Both the position numbers and the translations under genes were made by a program. From Actinoplanes sichuanensis (GTDB lineage: Bacteria > Actinomycetota > Actinomycetes > Mycobacteriales > Micromonosporaceae), in assembly GCF_033097365.1 (NCBI RefSeq), contig NZ_AP028461.1, forward strand, positions 496,001-560,000: 64,000 nt of DNA. Reading direction: 5' to 3'. The notes under the pieces are model-generated. The model ran no database searches. It was given only the letters and a program-made list of their open reading frames with translations, and was not told the DNA's origin. Positions within the stretch are counted from its first letter, which is position 1, and each line of letters begins with the position of its first letter. Shown piece after piece: positions 25,051 through 34,225 of this stretch.

Positions 25051-25153
25051 CGGTCGTTCAGCCTCCGGTTGTTCAGCCCGGCCGTTCAGCCCCGGTCGTT
25101 CAGCCTCCGGCCGTTCAGCCCCGGTCGTTCGGCCTCCGGCTGTTCAGCCCCGG
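25051..25153. repeat. Tandem 14-15 bp repeat in a spacer
   Basis: About seven units built on ccggtcgttcagcct with single-base changes (cggttgttcagccc, ggccgttcagcccc and so on). It is non-coding on both strands as far as can be seen. Confidence 0.85.
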
Positions 25154-25165
25154 GCACAGTTCCGA

Positions 25166-25212
25166 GCTACACCGGCCCGTCCGCTTCCGGGAGGCGGACG
25201 GGCCGGTGTAGC
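25166..25212. terminator. Perfect 19-bp inverted repeat after the GDPD gene
   Basis: 25166-25184 is the exact reverse complement of 25194-25212 with a 9-nt loop, ending 2 bp before the GDPD stop codon complement at 25215. It is a strong stem-loop terminator for the leftward gene and a possible backstop for the pit operon. Confidence 0.75.
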
Positions 25213-25214
25213 TG

Positions 25215-26324
25215 TCAGACGAGCGAGCGGGCCAGTACGCCGATGTCCGGGTTGTCGGTGAAGAGGCCGTCGATGCCGGTACGCAGGAACGTCACCTGCT
25301 CGTCGATCGACCTACCGTAGGCGGTGGTGTCGGTGCCGACCCGCAGCTCCGCCGGCAGGAAGGAGTTCTCCGCCCGGAAGGTGTACGGGATCACCTTGAT
25401 GTCGGCCGCGTGCGCGTCGGCGACCAGGCTGGTCGGGGTGCCGAGCGTGCCGTCCGCCTTACGCGGGATGATCTGCCCCTTCTCCGGGCCGATCCCGTCG
25501 ATGAACTCCGACAGCTCCTTCAGCCCGGCCGCGGTCAGGTAGTCGGCGTACGGCCGCGGGTCGTTGAACGGCGACCCGGCCGCGCTGCTCAGGAAGACCA
25601 GCGGCACCTCGACCCGGTGGTCGTCGGCGAGGTCACGCAGGTTCGCCGCCTCGAACGACTGGATGAACACCTTGGCGCCCCGCTTGTCCAGGCCGTTCCG
25701 GCGCAGCGTCCGGACCAGTGGCTTCTCCAACTCCAGGCCGATGCTGCGGAAGAAGGTCGGGTGCTTCGTCTCCGGGAACACGCCCAGGTCCCGGCCCAAC
25801 TCCTTGGAGAGCCGCTTACGCAGATCGAGCATCTCCTGGAAGGTCGGCACCTCGAAGTAGCCGTCGTACACGGTGTTCTGCTGCCGGATCGCCGGGATCC
25901 GCTCGACGGCGCGCAGCGTCTTCAGCTCGGCCAGGGTGAAGTCCTGCGTCCACCAGCCGGTGACGCTGACCCCGTCGAGGACCACGGTCCGCTTGCGGGA
26001 CGCGAACTCCGGGCGGGCCGCGACATCGGTGGTCCCGCCGATCTCCGGCTCGTGCCGGCACACCAGGACACCGTCCTTGGTGATCACCAGGTCCGGCTCC
26101 AGGTAGTCGGCACCCAGGCGGGCGGCCAACTCGTACGACGCGAGGGTGTGCTCGGGCCGGTAGCCGGAGGCGCCGCGGTGACCCACCACGAGCGGCTTGG
26201 TCCGGCCTCCGCCGTGCCCGTGCCCGCCGGCCCAGGCGGGCGCGGAAGCGGCCCCGGCCAGCGCCGGAGCGGCGGCGGCGGCGGCGACAGCGCCGAAGCG
26301 CAGCACCTGACGGCGATCTGCCAC
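25215..26324 (-). CDS. glpQ: Secreted glycerophosphodiester phosphodiesterase
   Basis: 369 residues from GTG 26324, which has GGAGGA 4-5 nt upstream. The N-terminus DRRQVLRFGAV followed by a long Ala stretch is a twin-arginine-type signal (about 1-32). The GDPD TIM barrel starts at VVGHRGASGYRPEHTLASY. Catalytic and metal residues are visible: HRG, PEHT, the ADYLEPDLVITKDGVLVCRH strand and VFPETKHPTFF. It hydrolyses glycerophosphodiesters to glycerol-3-phosphate outside the membrane. Its proximity to pit suggests a phosphate-scavenging context (inference). Its length and domain resemble GlpQ rather than UgpQ enzymes. Confidence 0.92.
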   Translation of the reverse strand: MADRRQVLRFGAVAAAAAAPALAGAASAPAWAGGHGHGGGRTKPLVVGHRGASGYRPEHTLASYELAARLGADYLEPDLVITKDGVLVCRHEPEIGGTTDVAARPEFASRKRTVVLDGVSVTGWWTQDFTLAELKTLRAVERIPAIRQQNTVYDGYFEVPTFQEMLDLRKRLSKELGRDLGVFPETKHPTFFRSIGLELEKPLVRTLRRNGLDKRGAKVFIQSFEAANLRDLADDHRVEVPLVFLSSAAGSPFNDPRPYADYLTAAGLKELSEFIDGIGPEKGQIIPRKADGTLGTPTSLVADAHAADIKVIPYTFRAENSFLPAELRVGTDTTAYGRSIDEQVTFLRTGIDGLFTDNPDIGVLARSLV

Positions 26325-26858
26325 GTCTTCCTCCAGATTGCTCGATCCGGCGACGATCACCGGACATCCGCAAAGAGTCGACGCGACCGAACCGACCCCC
26401 AGGCGACGATCCCATGGCGTTTCCGAGAACGCGGGCCCAATGGTCGTTCCCGAACCCCCACCTCGACCCACCCACAACCTGCTCCGCCCCGCCCGGCTGC
26501 GGGCTCCCGACCGGTATCCGCTCCGCCCCGCCCGGCCGCTGGTTTTCGGCCGTCGGTCCGCTTCGCGTCGCCCGCGTCGGTCCGCTTCGCGTCGCCCGGC
26601 AGTTCGTCCTCGTTCGCCCGGTCGGTGGTCTTCGGCCGCGATCCGCCCCACCTCGGCCGGACTCACCAGCCCTCGAATCGCTCGCCGCTCCTCCCGTCCG
26701 CCCTTGTTTCGCGCTGCCTTCTCAGCCCCGCGGGCCTCCGTCTGGACTTTCCGCCACCTCTCGCAGGAAACCGCGTCCAGTCCGATGGCTTCCGGGCGGT
26801 CGCCAGCCGGACCACCTCAACGACGCTTCCTCCCGATGTGCCCGGTGGCCCGTTGTCC
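26325..26858. other. 534-bp non-coding spacer with short direct repeats
   Basis: It lies upstream of the GDPD gene and downstream of the large DUF6493-like gene. It is C-rich and low in complexity, with a perfect 24-bp tandem duplication (26551-26598) and a duplicated 16-bp segment ctccgccccgcccggc (26482-26497 and 26521-26536). Open frames here have no start context and no coding character. The promoter of the GDPD gene must lie in its left part, but I cannot point to it. Confidence 0.65.
26551..26598. repeat. Perfect 2 x 24-bp tandem duplication
   Basis: 26551-26574 and 26575-26598 are identical (each starts cgtcggtccgcttcgcgtcg). Confidence 0.95.
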
Positions 26859-29800
26859 TCAGTGGGTGAGGGTGGCCTGGAGGCGCTTCGCCTCGCGGAC
26901 CACGCGAGTACCACCGCCACGAGCGGCCATTTCGGGCAGACCGGGAACGGCGTCCCTAGCACCCGCGGCGGAGGCCGTGCGGGTGGCCAGTTCGAGCAGA
27001 TCGGGCAGACCACGCGGAGCGGTCGACAACAGCAGCGGAAGCGCACACCTGAGCACCTGCCAGACCGCATCGGACGCACCCGCCTGATGGGCGTCCCGCA
27101 GGGCGGTCACCACCCGTGCCAGCTTGATCGTGCCGTCCGCCGCCAGATCACCCAGAGCGGCCCCGAGCGCGGCCGTGAACAGCGAACCCCCGGCTCCGCC
27201 CGCCCCCGCCTCGCCTCCGGCAGCCTTGTCCCCGCCCGGCTGGCCTCCGCCCGCGCCAGGGTGGTCTCCGGGCTCGCCCGCCTTGTCCCCGTCCGCCTTC
27301 TCCCCGCTCGCCGTCTCCTCGCTCGGCTGGTCTCCGCTCGGCTGGTCTCCGGTCCCGCCTGACTCTTCTCCGCTCGGTCGGCCCCCGGCCGCGTCTGGTC
27401 CGCCTCCCGCCTTGCCCGGGTCGGCGATGCTCGGTGCGGCATTGATGGTGGCGCTCAACTCGGGATCGGCCGTGAGACTCAGGAAGGCGTCGACGGCGGC
27501 CACCCGGTCGGTCTCGTACCGTGCGGCCAAGCCGTAGAGCAGGGCATGGACGGTCGCCGGCCCGACCGGACCGGCCGCGTCGGCAAGCAGCGGCAGCAGG
27601 GCGGCGTCACGCCCGTCCTGATCGGCCAGTGCCGCCAGATCGGTCAGTGCCCAGGCCGCAACGGCCTCCCGGTGCTGTGGCATCACCATCGCGAGGACGT
27701 CGGGCTGGAAGTTGGTGGCCACGTAATACTCCGGGCGCGCCTTCGGGGTGAGGTTGACCAGTGTGTCCTCGAGGAGGATCCGGTCACCCGCGGCCCGCCC
27801 GGACTCCAGGGTGACGACCACGCGGCGGGTGACGACCTGACCGTCCTGGTCACGGCTGCACTGCTCGAAACGCGCGCTGACCGGATCGGGTAGCCCACCG
27901 GACCGCAGCCAGCCGGCCACCAGCTTGCCCGACGGGGAGGTCAGCGCGTCGGCCCGGGCCGACACTTCGGGGCCGACGTTACGAGACATCCGGATCATCG
28001 CCTGCTGGAGATCGAGCGGCCAGGGATCCGCACCCACCTCCGCATAGCGGGCCAGCCGGTCGACCAGCACCCCGGCGTCGACGGTGCCGGTGACATCGGT
28101 AGGGGTGGCGAGCAGCGCTGGAACCGGCATATCGGACTCCGTGACCTGCACGGCGACCTCCGCGACCCGGTGAGTGAGGATGCCGGACGGTGTGCTGACC
28201 AGCGACCGGGTCATTCCGCTGGTGACGTCGGCGAGGCCCCGCTTCACGGTGTGCCGTAGCCGCTCCCGCATCACATGGCCGCGTTCGCGCCCGAGCCGGG
28301 CCGAGATCGCCTCGCCGAGGAAGGGGAGTCGCCCCCACCGGTCCCCGAAGACGCTCGGATGCCTGTCGAGCACCGGCCCGAGAGACTCCGCGAAGCCCTC
28401 CGACGGCAGCGAGACGAGCGCGGCCAGGATGCGCTCCCACCGCACGGCGGCCGGATCCTGAATCAGCGCCGTCACCTCCTCGGCCAGCTCGGCGGCACTC
28501 CCGATCGCCGCCGGCATCCCCGCCGGCGCCACCCGGGCCGATGGAGGCGCCGGCGGTTCGATCCGGATTGACGGTGGCACAGACCGCTCGGCTCGGGCGG
28601 ACGGCGGCGCCAGCGGCGCCACCCGGGCCGATGGAGGCGCCGGCGGTTCGATCCGGATTGACGGTGGCACAGACCGCTCGGCTCGGCCCGACGGCGGCGC
28701 AGGCGGCGCCACTCGGGCGGACGGCGGCGCAGGCGGTTCCATCCGGGCCGACGGCAGTACCGGCGGCATCGTCGAGGTGGTCAAGGTGGTCAAGGTGGTC
28801 GAGGCGGTTGGGTCAGAGGCCGGCGTGAACGGGCCGGACGCCGGGACGGCTGAGGCGGATACCGCCCCGGCGGCCCGGCTCGGTGCCCGATCGGCGGCCC
28901 GGTCCGGCGGCGCGTCGCCGAGCAGACCGGGACCTATGGCGGCGAGCCGGGCCGCGACACCCGCGGGCGCGTGCGCCAGATGACGTGCGGCCACCGCGAA
29001 CGCACGCTCCTGAATGTCCAGTGACTGATGATCGAAGGCCACGGCGACGGTCTCCAGGATCTCGCCGGCCCGGTCGGGAGAACGGCGGGCCGTCTCGTCC
29101 AGCCAGGCGAGACCGGCCTTGACCAGAACCTTCTCCTTGCGGGCGAGCACACCGGCACCGGCGTCGACCACCGTCTCGATCTCCAGGAGGCCGTGCTCGC
29201 CGAGGGTCCGCAGCGCGCTCAGGGCGATCCGTGCGACAGGCGACGGCGCGTCCCCGGCCAGTCGGGCGTAGTCGGTGGTGTGCCGGGCCAACTCGTCGGC
29301 GGCCGGCGCGAGGGCCTCATGCAGTAGAGCGAACGGCCGGAGTGCTCCCGGCCGGTCACCACGGGCCAGCCGGTCGGCTGTCGCGTCGACGATCACCCGG
29401 CGCTCCAGCCGGCCCTCGGCGACCAGCCGCGCGACCGCCTCCGGAAAGGACAGCTCGTGATCGCCGAAGTCGGCTGACGGCAGCTCCCCACCGAGGCCGT
29501 CGATCTCGAACACCGACGGCAGCAGCAGGTCGAGCCATGGGCTGCCCCGCAGGGTGTCGGCCAGCGGAACCGACCAGGCCTGCCGCAGAACCGCCTGCAC
29601 CCAGCCGCGGACCACCCCCTCGGTGACGGGTGGCTGGGCGTCACCCTCGATGAGTAGCGCCTCGACGAACCGCCAGTCGTCACCCCACACGTCACGCGAC
29701 GACAGCACGCGGGCCAGTCGTACACCGAGGTCACCGATCCAGGGCAGTCGCCGCGCCCGGGCGATCCGCAGGAAATCGGCTGTCGAGATCTCCCGCCAGT

Positions 29801-30056
29801 CACGCATGCCGCGGCGGTTGAGCAGGGTGGCGGCCCGGGCCGGGGTGGAGACGCTGGCGATCACGGCGAGCGCGAACAGGCCGGCCGGACTATAGGACCT
29901 GGTGGACCACTCGGCGGACCCGGCCCGGATCCGCCGCTCGACCTCGGCGGCGAACGCCAGACGCTCCTGCTCGGTGGCGTCGAGCAGGAGCGTCGTCAGC
30001 GCGGCGCTGTCGGTGCGGCGAAACGGCTCGTCGAGCCCGTCCCAGGCGAGAGGCAT
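26859..30056 (-). CDS. Very large DUF6493-like hypothetical protein with repeat-rich linker
   Basis: 1065 residues. The N-terminal half is a helical, HEAT-like arrangement (SPAGLFALAVIASVSTPARA, LNRRGMRDWREISTADFLRI, ADRLARGDRPGALRPFALLH, FAVAARHLAHAPAGVAARLA) of the type I associate with DUF6493/DUF7824 proteins of actinomycetes. A disordered Pro/Ser/Arg linker encoded around 28500-28850 contains 30-residue repeats (PPSIRIEPPAPPSARVAP). The C-terminal half contains SFQPDVLAM-like helices and a second disordered Gly/Glu/Asp insert (GEESGGTGDQPSGDQPSEE). It has no signal peptide or membrane segment. Relatives tend to accompany SWIM-finger/MoxR/VWA genes, but none of those is here. Function unknown. 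Confidence 0.75.
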   Translation of the reverse strand: MPLAWDGLDEPFRRTDSAALTTLLLDATEQERLAFAAEVERRIRAGSAEWSTRSYSPAGLFALAVIASVSTPARAATLLNRRGMRDWREISTADFLRIARARRLPWIGDLGVRLARVLSSRDVWGDDWRFVEALLIEGDAQPPVTEGVVRGWVQAVLRQAWSVPLADTLRGSPWLDLLLPSVFEIDGLGGELPSADFGDHELSFPEAVARLVAEGRLERRVIVDATADRLARGDRPGALRPFALLHEALAPAADELARHTTDYARLAGDAPSPVARIALSALRTLGEHGLLEIETVVDAGAGVLARKEKVLVKAGLAWLDETARRSPDRAGEILETVAVAFDHQSLDIQERAFAVAARHLAHAPAGVAARLAAIGPGLLGDAPPDRAADRAPSRAAGAVSASAVPASGPFTPASDPTASTTLTTLTTSTMPPVLPSARMEPPAPPSARVAPPAPPSGRAERSVPPSIRIEPPAPPSARVAPLAPPSARAERSVPPSIRIEPPAPPSARVAPAGMPAAIGSAAELAEEVTALIQDPAAVRWERILAALVSLPSEGFAESLGPVLDRHPSVFGDRWGRLPFLGEAISARLGRERGHVMRERLRHTVKRGLADVTSGMTRSLVSTPSGILTHRVAEVAVQVTESDMPVPALLATPTDVTGTVDAGVLVDRLARYAEVGADPWPLDLQQAMIRMSRNVGPEVSARADALTSPSGKLVAGWLRSGGLPDPVSARFEQCSRDQDGQVVTRRVVVTLESGRAAGDRILLEDTLVNLTPKARPEYYVATNFQPDVLAMVMPQHREAVAAWALTDLAALADQDGRDAALLPLLADAAGPVGPATVHALLYGLAARYETDRVAAVDAFLSLTADPELSATINAAPSIADPGKAGGGPDAAGGRPSGEESGGTGDQPSGDQPSEETASGEKADGDKAGEPGDHPGAGGGQPGGDKAAGGEAGAGGAGGSLFTAALGAALGDLAADGTIKLARVVTALRDAHQAGASDAVWQVLRCALPLLLSTAPRGLPDLLELATRTASAAGARDAVPGLPEMAARGGGTRVVREAKRLQATLTH
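28525..28686 (-). repeat. 90-bp-period tandem repeat inside the DUF6493-like gene
   Basis: 28525-28596 and 28615-28686 are identical over 72 bp with a 90-bp period, and the intervening 18 bp is itself nearly repeated. A third degenerate copy continues to about 28760. It encodes a 30-residue Pro/Ser/Arg/Ile unit. Confidence 0.92.
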
Positions 30057-30089
30057 GAACCCACCCTAGGAGCGGGGTACGACAGAAAC

Positions 30090-33038
30090 TCACATCCGCA
30101 GGTGGTCCCAGTCGAGCAGGCCGGTGCCGAGATCGCGGACCGTCGCGAGCAGACCCAGCCGGGCCGCCCGCAGCACCGGGTCCTCGTCCATCACGAAGAC
30201 CTCGTCGAAGAACCGGCCGACCGGCTCGACCAGTGGCCGTACCGCGGTGACGAAGCCGGTCACGTCGGCGAAACCGGAGACCGCGACCACCGCCTCGTGC
30301 AGGGCGATCTCGGCGGGTTCTTTGAGGACCGCCGGGTCGTACCCCGCGACGGTCCCGTCCGGAACGATCCGGCGGGCCCGCTGGATGGCCGCCGCGACCG
30401 CTCGGAAGCCGGGGTCGGCCACCGCCGTGGCGAGCTGCGCCAGCAGCACGTCGACCAGGGCCGGCCGTCCCGCGTGCGGCAGAACCGCACGGACCCGGTC
30501 GACCGGCTGTCCCTCCTCGACGAGCAGCTGCTCCAGCCGGCGCGCCAGGAACTCCCGGCTGCCGGCCAGGACCTCCTCCGGCACCGGCACCGGCTGGGCG
30601 GCCAGGGACAGTCCGTCGAAGAGGTCGAACGACGCGAGTGCGGGCGTGGCCCGGTGCACCGCGAGCAGGCCGAGCACCGCCCGCCGTACTGCGAACGGGT
30701 CGCTCGATCCGGTGGGCAGTCCGACCGTCGCGGCCAGGCCGGCGACCAGGTCGAGCCGGTCGGCGAGGGACAGCACCGCGCCGGGCACCGAGGCCGGCAG
30801 GGCGTCGCCGGTGTTGCGCGGCAGCTCGGCCTCGTAGACGGCCTGCGCCACCGGACGGTCCTCACCGGCGTGCAGGGCGTAGTCGCGTGCCATCACACCG
30901 GCCAGGCTGGTCATCTCCGTGACGAGCTGCGAGCCGAGGTCGAATTTGACCAGCTCAGCGGCCCGTTTCAGAACCGGTGAACCGATTCCGAGGTGCTCGG
31001 CGATAGAGAGTGCAAGGGCCTCGATCCGTCGGGCCCGGTCAGCCATCGAGCCGAGTCTGTCGGTGAAGGTGAGGCGGTCGAGATGGGCTTTCATGTCGGC
31101 GGGCGACTTCTCCCGGTCCGCGCGGTAGAAGAACGCCGCGTCCTCGTAACGGGCCCGCAGCACCCCCTCGTTGCCGGCTCGCACCAGTTCCACGTCGACC
31201 GGCCCGTTCGCCACCGTGACGAACATCGGCAGCAGCGCACCGTCCTCGCCGCGCACCGGCAGGTACCGCTGGTGTTTACGCATCACCGTGGTGAGCACCG
31301 CGTCCGGCAGCGACAGGTATCTCTCGTCGAAGGTGCCGAGCAGCGGCAGCGGCTGTTCGACCAGGTCGGTGATCTGGTCGATGAGCGCCGCCTCACCCTT
31401 CACGTCGATCTTCCCGTCCGGGTAGACCAGGTCCTGAGCGCCGATGACGATCAGCTCCCGGCGGTCCTCGTGGTCGGCGACGATCCCGTTCACCCCGAGG
31501 GTCTCCAGGAAGGACTCGGCCGACGCGATGTCGGCGACCGGCGGCTCGGCGGTGCGCAGCAGCCGGGTCCGGCGACCGGCGGCGAGCGTGGAGACGGCCA
31601 CCGGCACCACGTCGTCGCCCCACAGGGCGGTCAGCCAGCGGACCGGCCGGCTGAAGGCGAGTTTCGGGTCGTTCCAGCGCATGTTCTTGGCCGCGCGCAG
31701 ACCGGTGACGACCTGCGCGAGCACTTCGGCGAGCACGGCGGGTGCCGCGCGTCCGGCTTCGTGCTTCTTGACAACCACATGGGGTACGCCGTTGAGCTCC
31801 TCGGTCTCCACATCGGCGAGCGTGACTCCCTGGCCGCGCGCGAAGCCCTCGAGTGCCCTCGTCGGTGCGCCGTCCGGCCCGTACGCCTGCTGGTTCTTGG
31901 GGCCCTTGACCGTGCGGACGTGATCCTCCTCGCGGGCCGCAACCGCCGGGACCACGGCGATGAGCCGCCGCGGTGTGCCGAAGACGCGGACCTCGCCGTG
32001 CCCGAGCCGGGTGGCCGCGAGCCCTTCGGTGACCAGCCGGCCGACCTGTTCCCGGGCGGAGCGCAGCTCGGCCGGCGGCAGTTCCTCGGTGCCGATCTCG
32101 AAGACCAGGGTGCGCTCGCCGTCGCCGGTCTGGACGGTGGCGGCGGGGCGGGCCGGCGCGAGCGGGGCGGTGGTGCCCAGCGGCAGGCCGATCTCAGTGC
32201 GGCGGTCGATCCACAGTCGGGCGACCTCACCGGCGAGCCGCCGCATCCGGGCGAACTCGGTGGCCCGCTCGGCGGTGGAGACCGCACCCCGCGAATCGAG
32301 GACGTTGAAGGTCTGCGAGCACTTCAGCACGTAGGAGTGGGCCGGCACCGGCAGCCCGATGTCGATCATGCGCTGGGCCTCGGCGGCGTAGATCTCCAGC
32401 AGCCGCCGGTTGGCGTCGATGTCGGCGTCGTCGAGGTAGTAGCGCGACATCTCGTATTCGGACTGGCCGAAGACCTCGCCGTAACTGACGCCCGGGGCGT
32501 ACTCGATCTCCTTGAAGTGGGTCTTCTCCTGGAGCGCCATGATGATCCGCTCGATGCCGTAGGTGATCTCCACACTGACCGGATCGAGGTTGACGCCGCC
32601 CACCTGCTGGAAATAGGTGAACTGGGTGATCTCCAGCCCGTCCAGCCAGACCTCCCAGCCCAGACCCCACGCGCCGACGGCGGGGGCGGCCCAGTTGTCC
32701 TCGACGAAACGCACGTCGTGCGCGGTCACGTCGATGCCGATCGCGGCCAGGCTGCCGAGGTAGAGCTCCTGCGGATTGCCCGGGTCGGGCTTGAGGATCA
32801 CCTGGAGCTGGGTGTGGGTCTGGAGCCGGTTCGGGTTCTCGCCGTAACGGGAGTCGTCTGGTCGCACCGACGGTTCGGCGTAGACGACACGCCACGGCTC
32901 CGGCCCGAGCACCCGCAGGAGCGTCGCCGGGTTGAGGGTGCCGGCGCCGACCTCGGTGTTCATCGGCTGGACGACCAGGCAGCCCTGATCCGTCCAATAC
33001 GAGGTCAACCGGGCCAGCGCGTCCTGCATGGTGAGCAT
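30090..33038 (-). CDS. glyS: Glycyl-tRNA synthetase, fused alpha and beta chains
   Basis: 982 residues. Residues 1 to about 290 are the alpha (catalytic class II) chain: MQDALARLTSYWTDQGC, QPMNTEVGAGTLNPATLLRV, YAEPSVRPDDSRYGENPNRL, VDGLEITQFTYFQQ-type motif and TYGIERI. After a Pro/Ala linker (about 290-312) the beta chain begins with LVFEIGTEELPPAELRSARE, continues with the HD-like and tRNA-binding regions, and ends with an anticodon-binding helical domain. In most bacteria these are separate GlyQ and GlyS proteins, and many actinobacteria instead use the unrelated alpha-2 enzyme. The start is ATG 33038 or 33029; neither has a clear Shine-Dalgarno. It charges tRNA-Gly in the cytosol. Confidence 0.94.
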   Translation of the reverse strand: MLTMQDALARLTSYWTDQGCLVVQPMNTEVGAGTLNPATLLRVLGPEPWRVVYAEPSVRPDDSRYGENPNRLQTHTQLQVILKPDPGNPQELYLGSLAAIGIDVTAHDVRFVEDNWAAPAVGAWGLGWEVWLDGLEITQFTYFQQVGGVNLDPVSVEITYGIERIIMALQEKTHFKEIEYAPGVSYGEVFGQSEYEMSRYYLDDADIDANRRLLEIYAAEAQRMIDIGLPVPAHSYVLKCSQTFNVLDSRGAVSTAERATEFARMRRLAGEVARLWIDRRTEIGLPLGTTAPLAPARPAATVQTGDGERTLVFEIGTEELPPAELRSAREQVGRLVTEGLAATRLGHGEVRVFGTPRRLIAVVPAVAAREEDHVRTVKGPKNQQAYGPDGAPTRALEGFARGQGVTLADVETEELNGVPHVVVKKHEAGRAAPAVLAEVLAQVVTGLRAAKNMRWNDPKLAFSRPVRWLTALWGDDVVPVAVSTLAAGRRTRLLRTAEPPVADIASAESFLETLGVNGIVADHEDRRELIVIGAQDLVYPDGKIDVKGEAALIDQITDLVEQPLPLLGTFDERYLSLPDAVLTTVMRKHQRYLPVRGEDGALLPMFVTVANGPVDVELVRAGNEGVLRARYEDAAFFYRADREKSPADMKAHLDRLTFTDRLGSMADRARRIEALALSIAEHLGIGSPVLKRAAELVKFDLGSQLVTEMTSLAGVMARDYALHAGEDRPVAQAVYEAELPRNTGDALPASVPGAVLSLADRLDLVAGLAATVGLPTGSSDPFAVRRAVLGLLAVHRATPALASFDLFDGLSLAAQPVPVPEEVLAGSREFLARRLEQLLVEEGQPVDRVRAVLPHAGRPALVDVLLAQLATAVADPGFRAVAAAIQRARRIVPDGTVAGYDPAVLKEPAEIALHEAVVAVSGFADVTGFVTAVRPLVEPVGRFFDEVFVMDEDPVLRAARLGLLATVRDLGTGLLDWDHLRM

Positions 33039-33082
33039 GGGTCCGAAGTCTAGGTGTGCCCACAGGGGGGTAGGTACGCAAT

Positions 33083-34225
33083 ATGCTCGCCGGAGATCTT
33101 TACGCCTTTCAGGACCTCCTATCGGATGAGGAGGCCGCGACCGTCCACCGGGTGCGCGAGTTCCTCTCGGCCGAGGTCTCGCCGATCGCCAACGAATATT
33201 GGGCGCGGGCCGAGTTCCCGTCGCACCTGATCAAGCAGTTCGCCGGGCTCGGCCTGGCCGGGGTGGAGCGGTCGTCGCTGCTGGACGGCTGGCTCGCCCT
33301 GGAGATGGGTCGCGCCGACGCCTCGATGGCCACCTTCTACGGGGTGCACGCCGGCCTCGCGATGGGCAGCATCCAGGAGTGCGGCTCCCCGGAGCAGAGG
33401 GAGCGCTGGCTGTCGCCGATGGCGTCGTTCGACCGGATCGGGGCGTTCGCGCTGACCGAGCCGACCGGCGGCTCGGACGTGGCGGCCGGTCTGCGGACCA
33501 CCGCCCGGCGGGAGGGCGACACGTGGGTGCTCAACGGGAGGAAACGCTGGATCGGCAACGCCACCTTCGCCGACCTGATCGTGGTGTGGGCCCGTGACGA
33601 GGCTGACGACCAGGTCAAGGGGTTCGTGGTGGAGAAGGATGCGCCCGGGTTCACCGCCACCAAGATCGAGCACAAGATCGCGCTGCGGATCGTGCAGAAC
33701 GCCGACATCGAGCTGGCCGGGGTCCGGGTGCCGGAGTCCGACCGGCTCCAGCTCGCCGGCTCGTTCAAGGACACCGCGCGGGTGCTGCGGGCGACCCGGG
33801 CCGGCGTGGCCTGGCAGGCGGTCGGCCTGATGATCGCCGCCTACGAGATCGCGCTGCGCTACGCCGGTGAGCGCAAGCAGTTCGGCCGTCCGATCGCCAA
33901 GTTCCAGCTGGTCCAGGACCTTCTGGTGCGGATGGCCGGCAACGCGACGGCCTCACTCGGGATGTGCGTGCGGTTGGCCCAGCTCCAGGACGCGGGCGTC
34001 TACAAGGACGAGCACTCGGCACTGGCGAAGGCCTACTGCACCACCCGGATGCGCGAGGTGGTCGGTTGGGCCCGCGAGCTGCTGGCCGGCAACGGCATCG
34101 TCCTCGACTACGACATCGGCCGTTTCGTGGCCGACGCCGAGGCTCTCTACTCGTACGAGGGCACCCGCGAGATCAACTCCCTGATCGTGGGCCGGGCCAT
34201 CACCGGCCACGGAGCCTTCGTATGA
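33083..34225 (+). CDS. Acyl-CoA dehydrogenase, glutaryl-CoA dehydrogenase-like
   Basis: 380 residues, ATG 33083, divergent from glyS with 44 bp between starts. All acyl-CoA dehydrogenase landmarks are visible: GAFALTEPTGGSDVAAGLRT, NGRKRWIGNATFADLIVVWA, GERKQFGRPIAKFQLVQDLL and the catalytic-base loop YSYEGTREINSLIVGRAITG with Glu359. The last motif and the TxxR-type early segment resemble glutaryl-CoA dehydrogenase more than straight-chain enzymes. It uses FAD to introduce the alpha-beta double bond, probably with electron-transfer flavoprotein. There is no adjacent pathway gene, so the substrate is uncertain. Confidence 0.9.
   Translation: MLAGDLYAFQDLLSDEEAATVHRVREFLSAEVSPIANEYWARAEFPSHLIKQFAGLGLAGVERSSLLDGWLALEMGRADASMATFYGVHAGLAMGSIQECGSPEQRERWLSPMASFDRIGAFALTEPTGGSDVAAGLRTTARREGDTWVLNGRKRWIGNATFADLIVVWARDEADDQVKGFVVEKDAPGFTATKIEHKIALRIVQNADIELAGVRVPESDRLQLAGSFKDTARVLRATRAGVAWQAVGLMIAAYEIALRYAGERKQFGRPIAKFQLVQDLLVRMAGNATASLGMCVRLAQLQDAGVYKDEHSALAKAYCTTRMREVVGWARELLAGNGIVLDYDIGRFVADAEALYSYEGTREINSLIVGRAITGHGAFV

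Larger units (their letters stand above)
24889..25214. other. Spacer of 326 bp: two terminators and a tandem repeat, no gene
   Basis: Between the pit partner and the GDPD gene. It contains a hairpin at 24905-24929, a decayed tandem repeat at 25051-25153 and a long perfect inverted repeat at 25166-25212. No coding region is supported. Confidence 0.8.

Noticed and set aside
25166..25212. Attachment site or IS-end interpretation of the perfect inverted repeat
   Set aside because: Position right at a gene end, short loop and no mobile gene nearby fit a terminator better.
26338..27087. Rightward open frame in the GDPD spacer
   Set aside because: Arg/Pro/Ser-rich translation from repetitive C-rich DNA and overlaps the end of the DUF6493-like gene.
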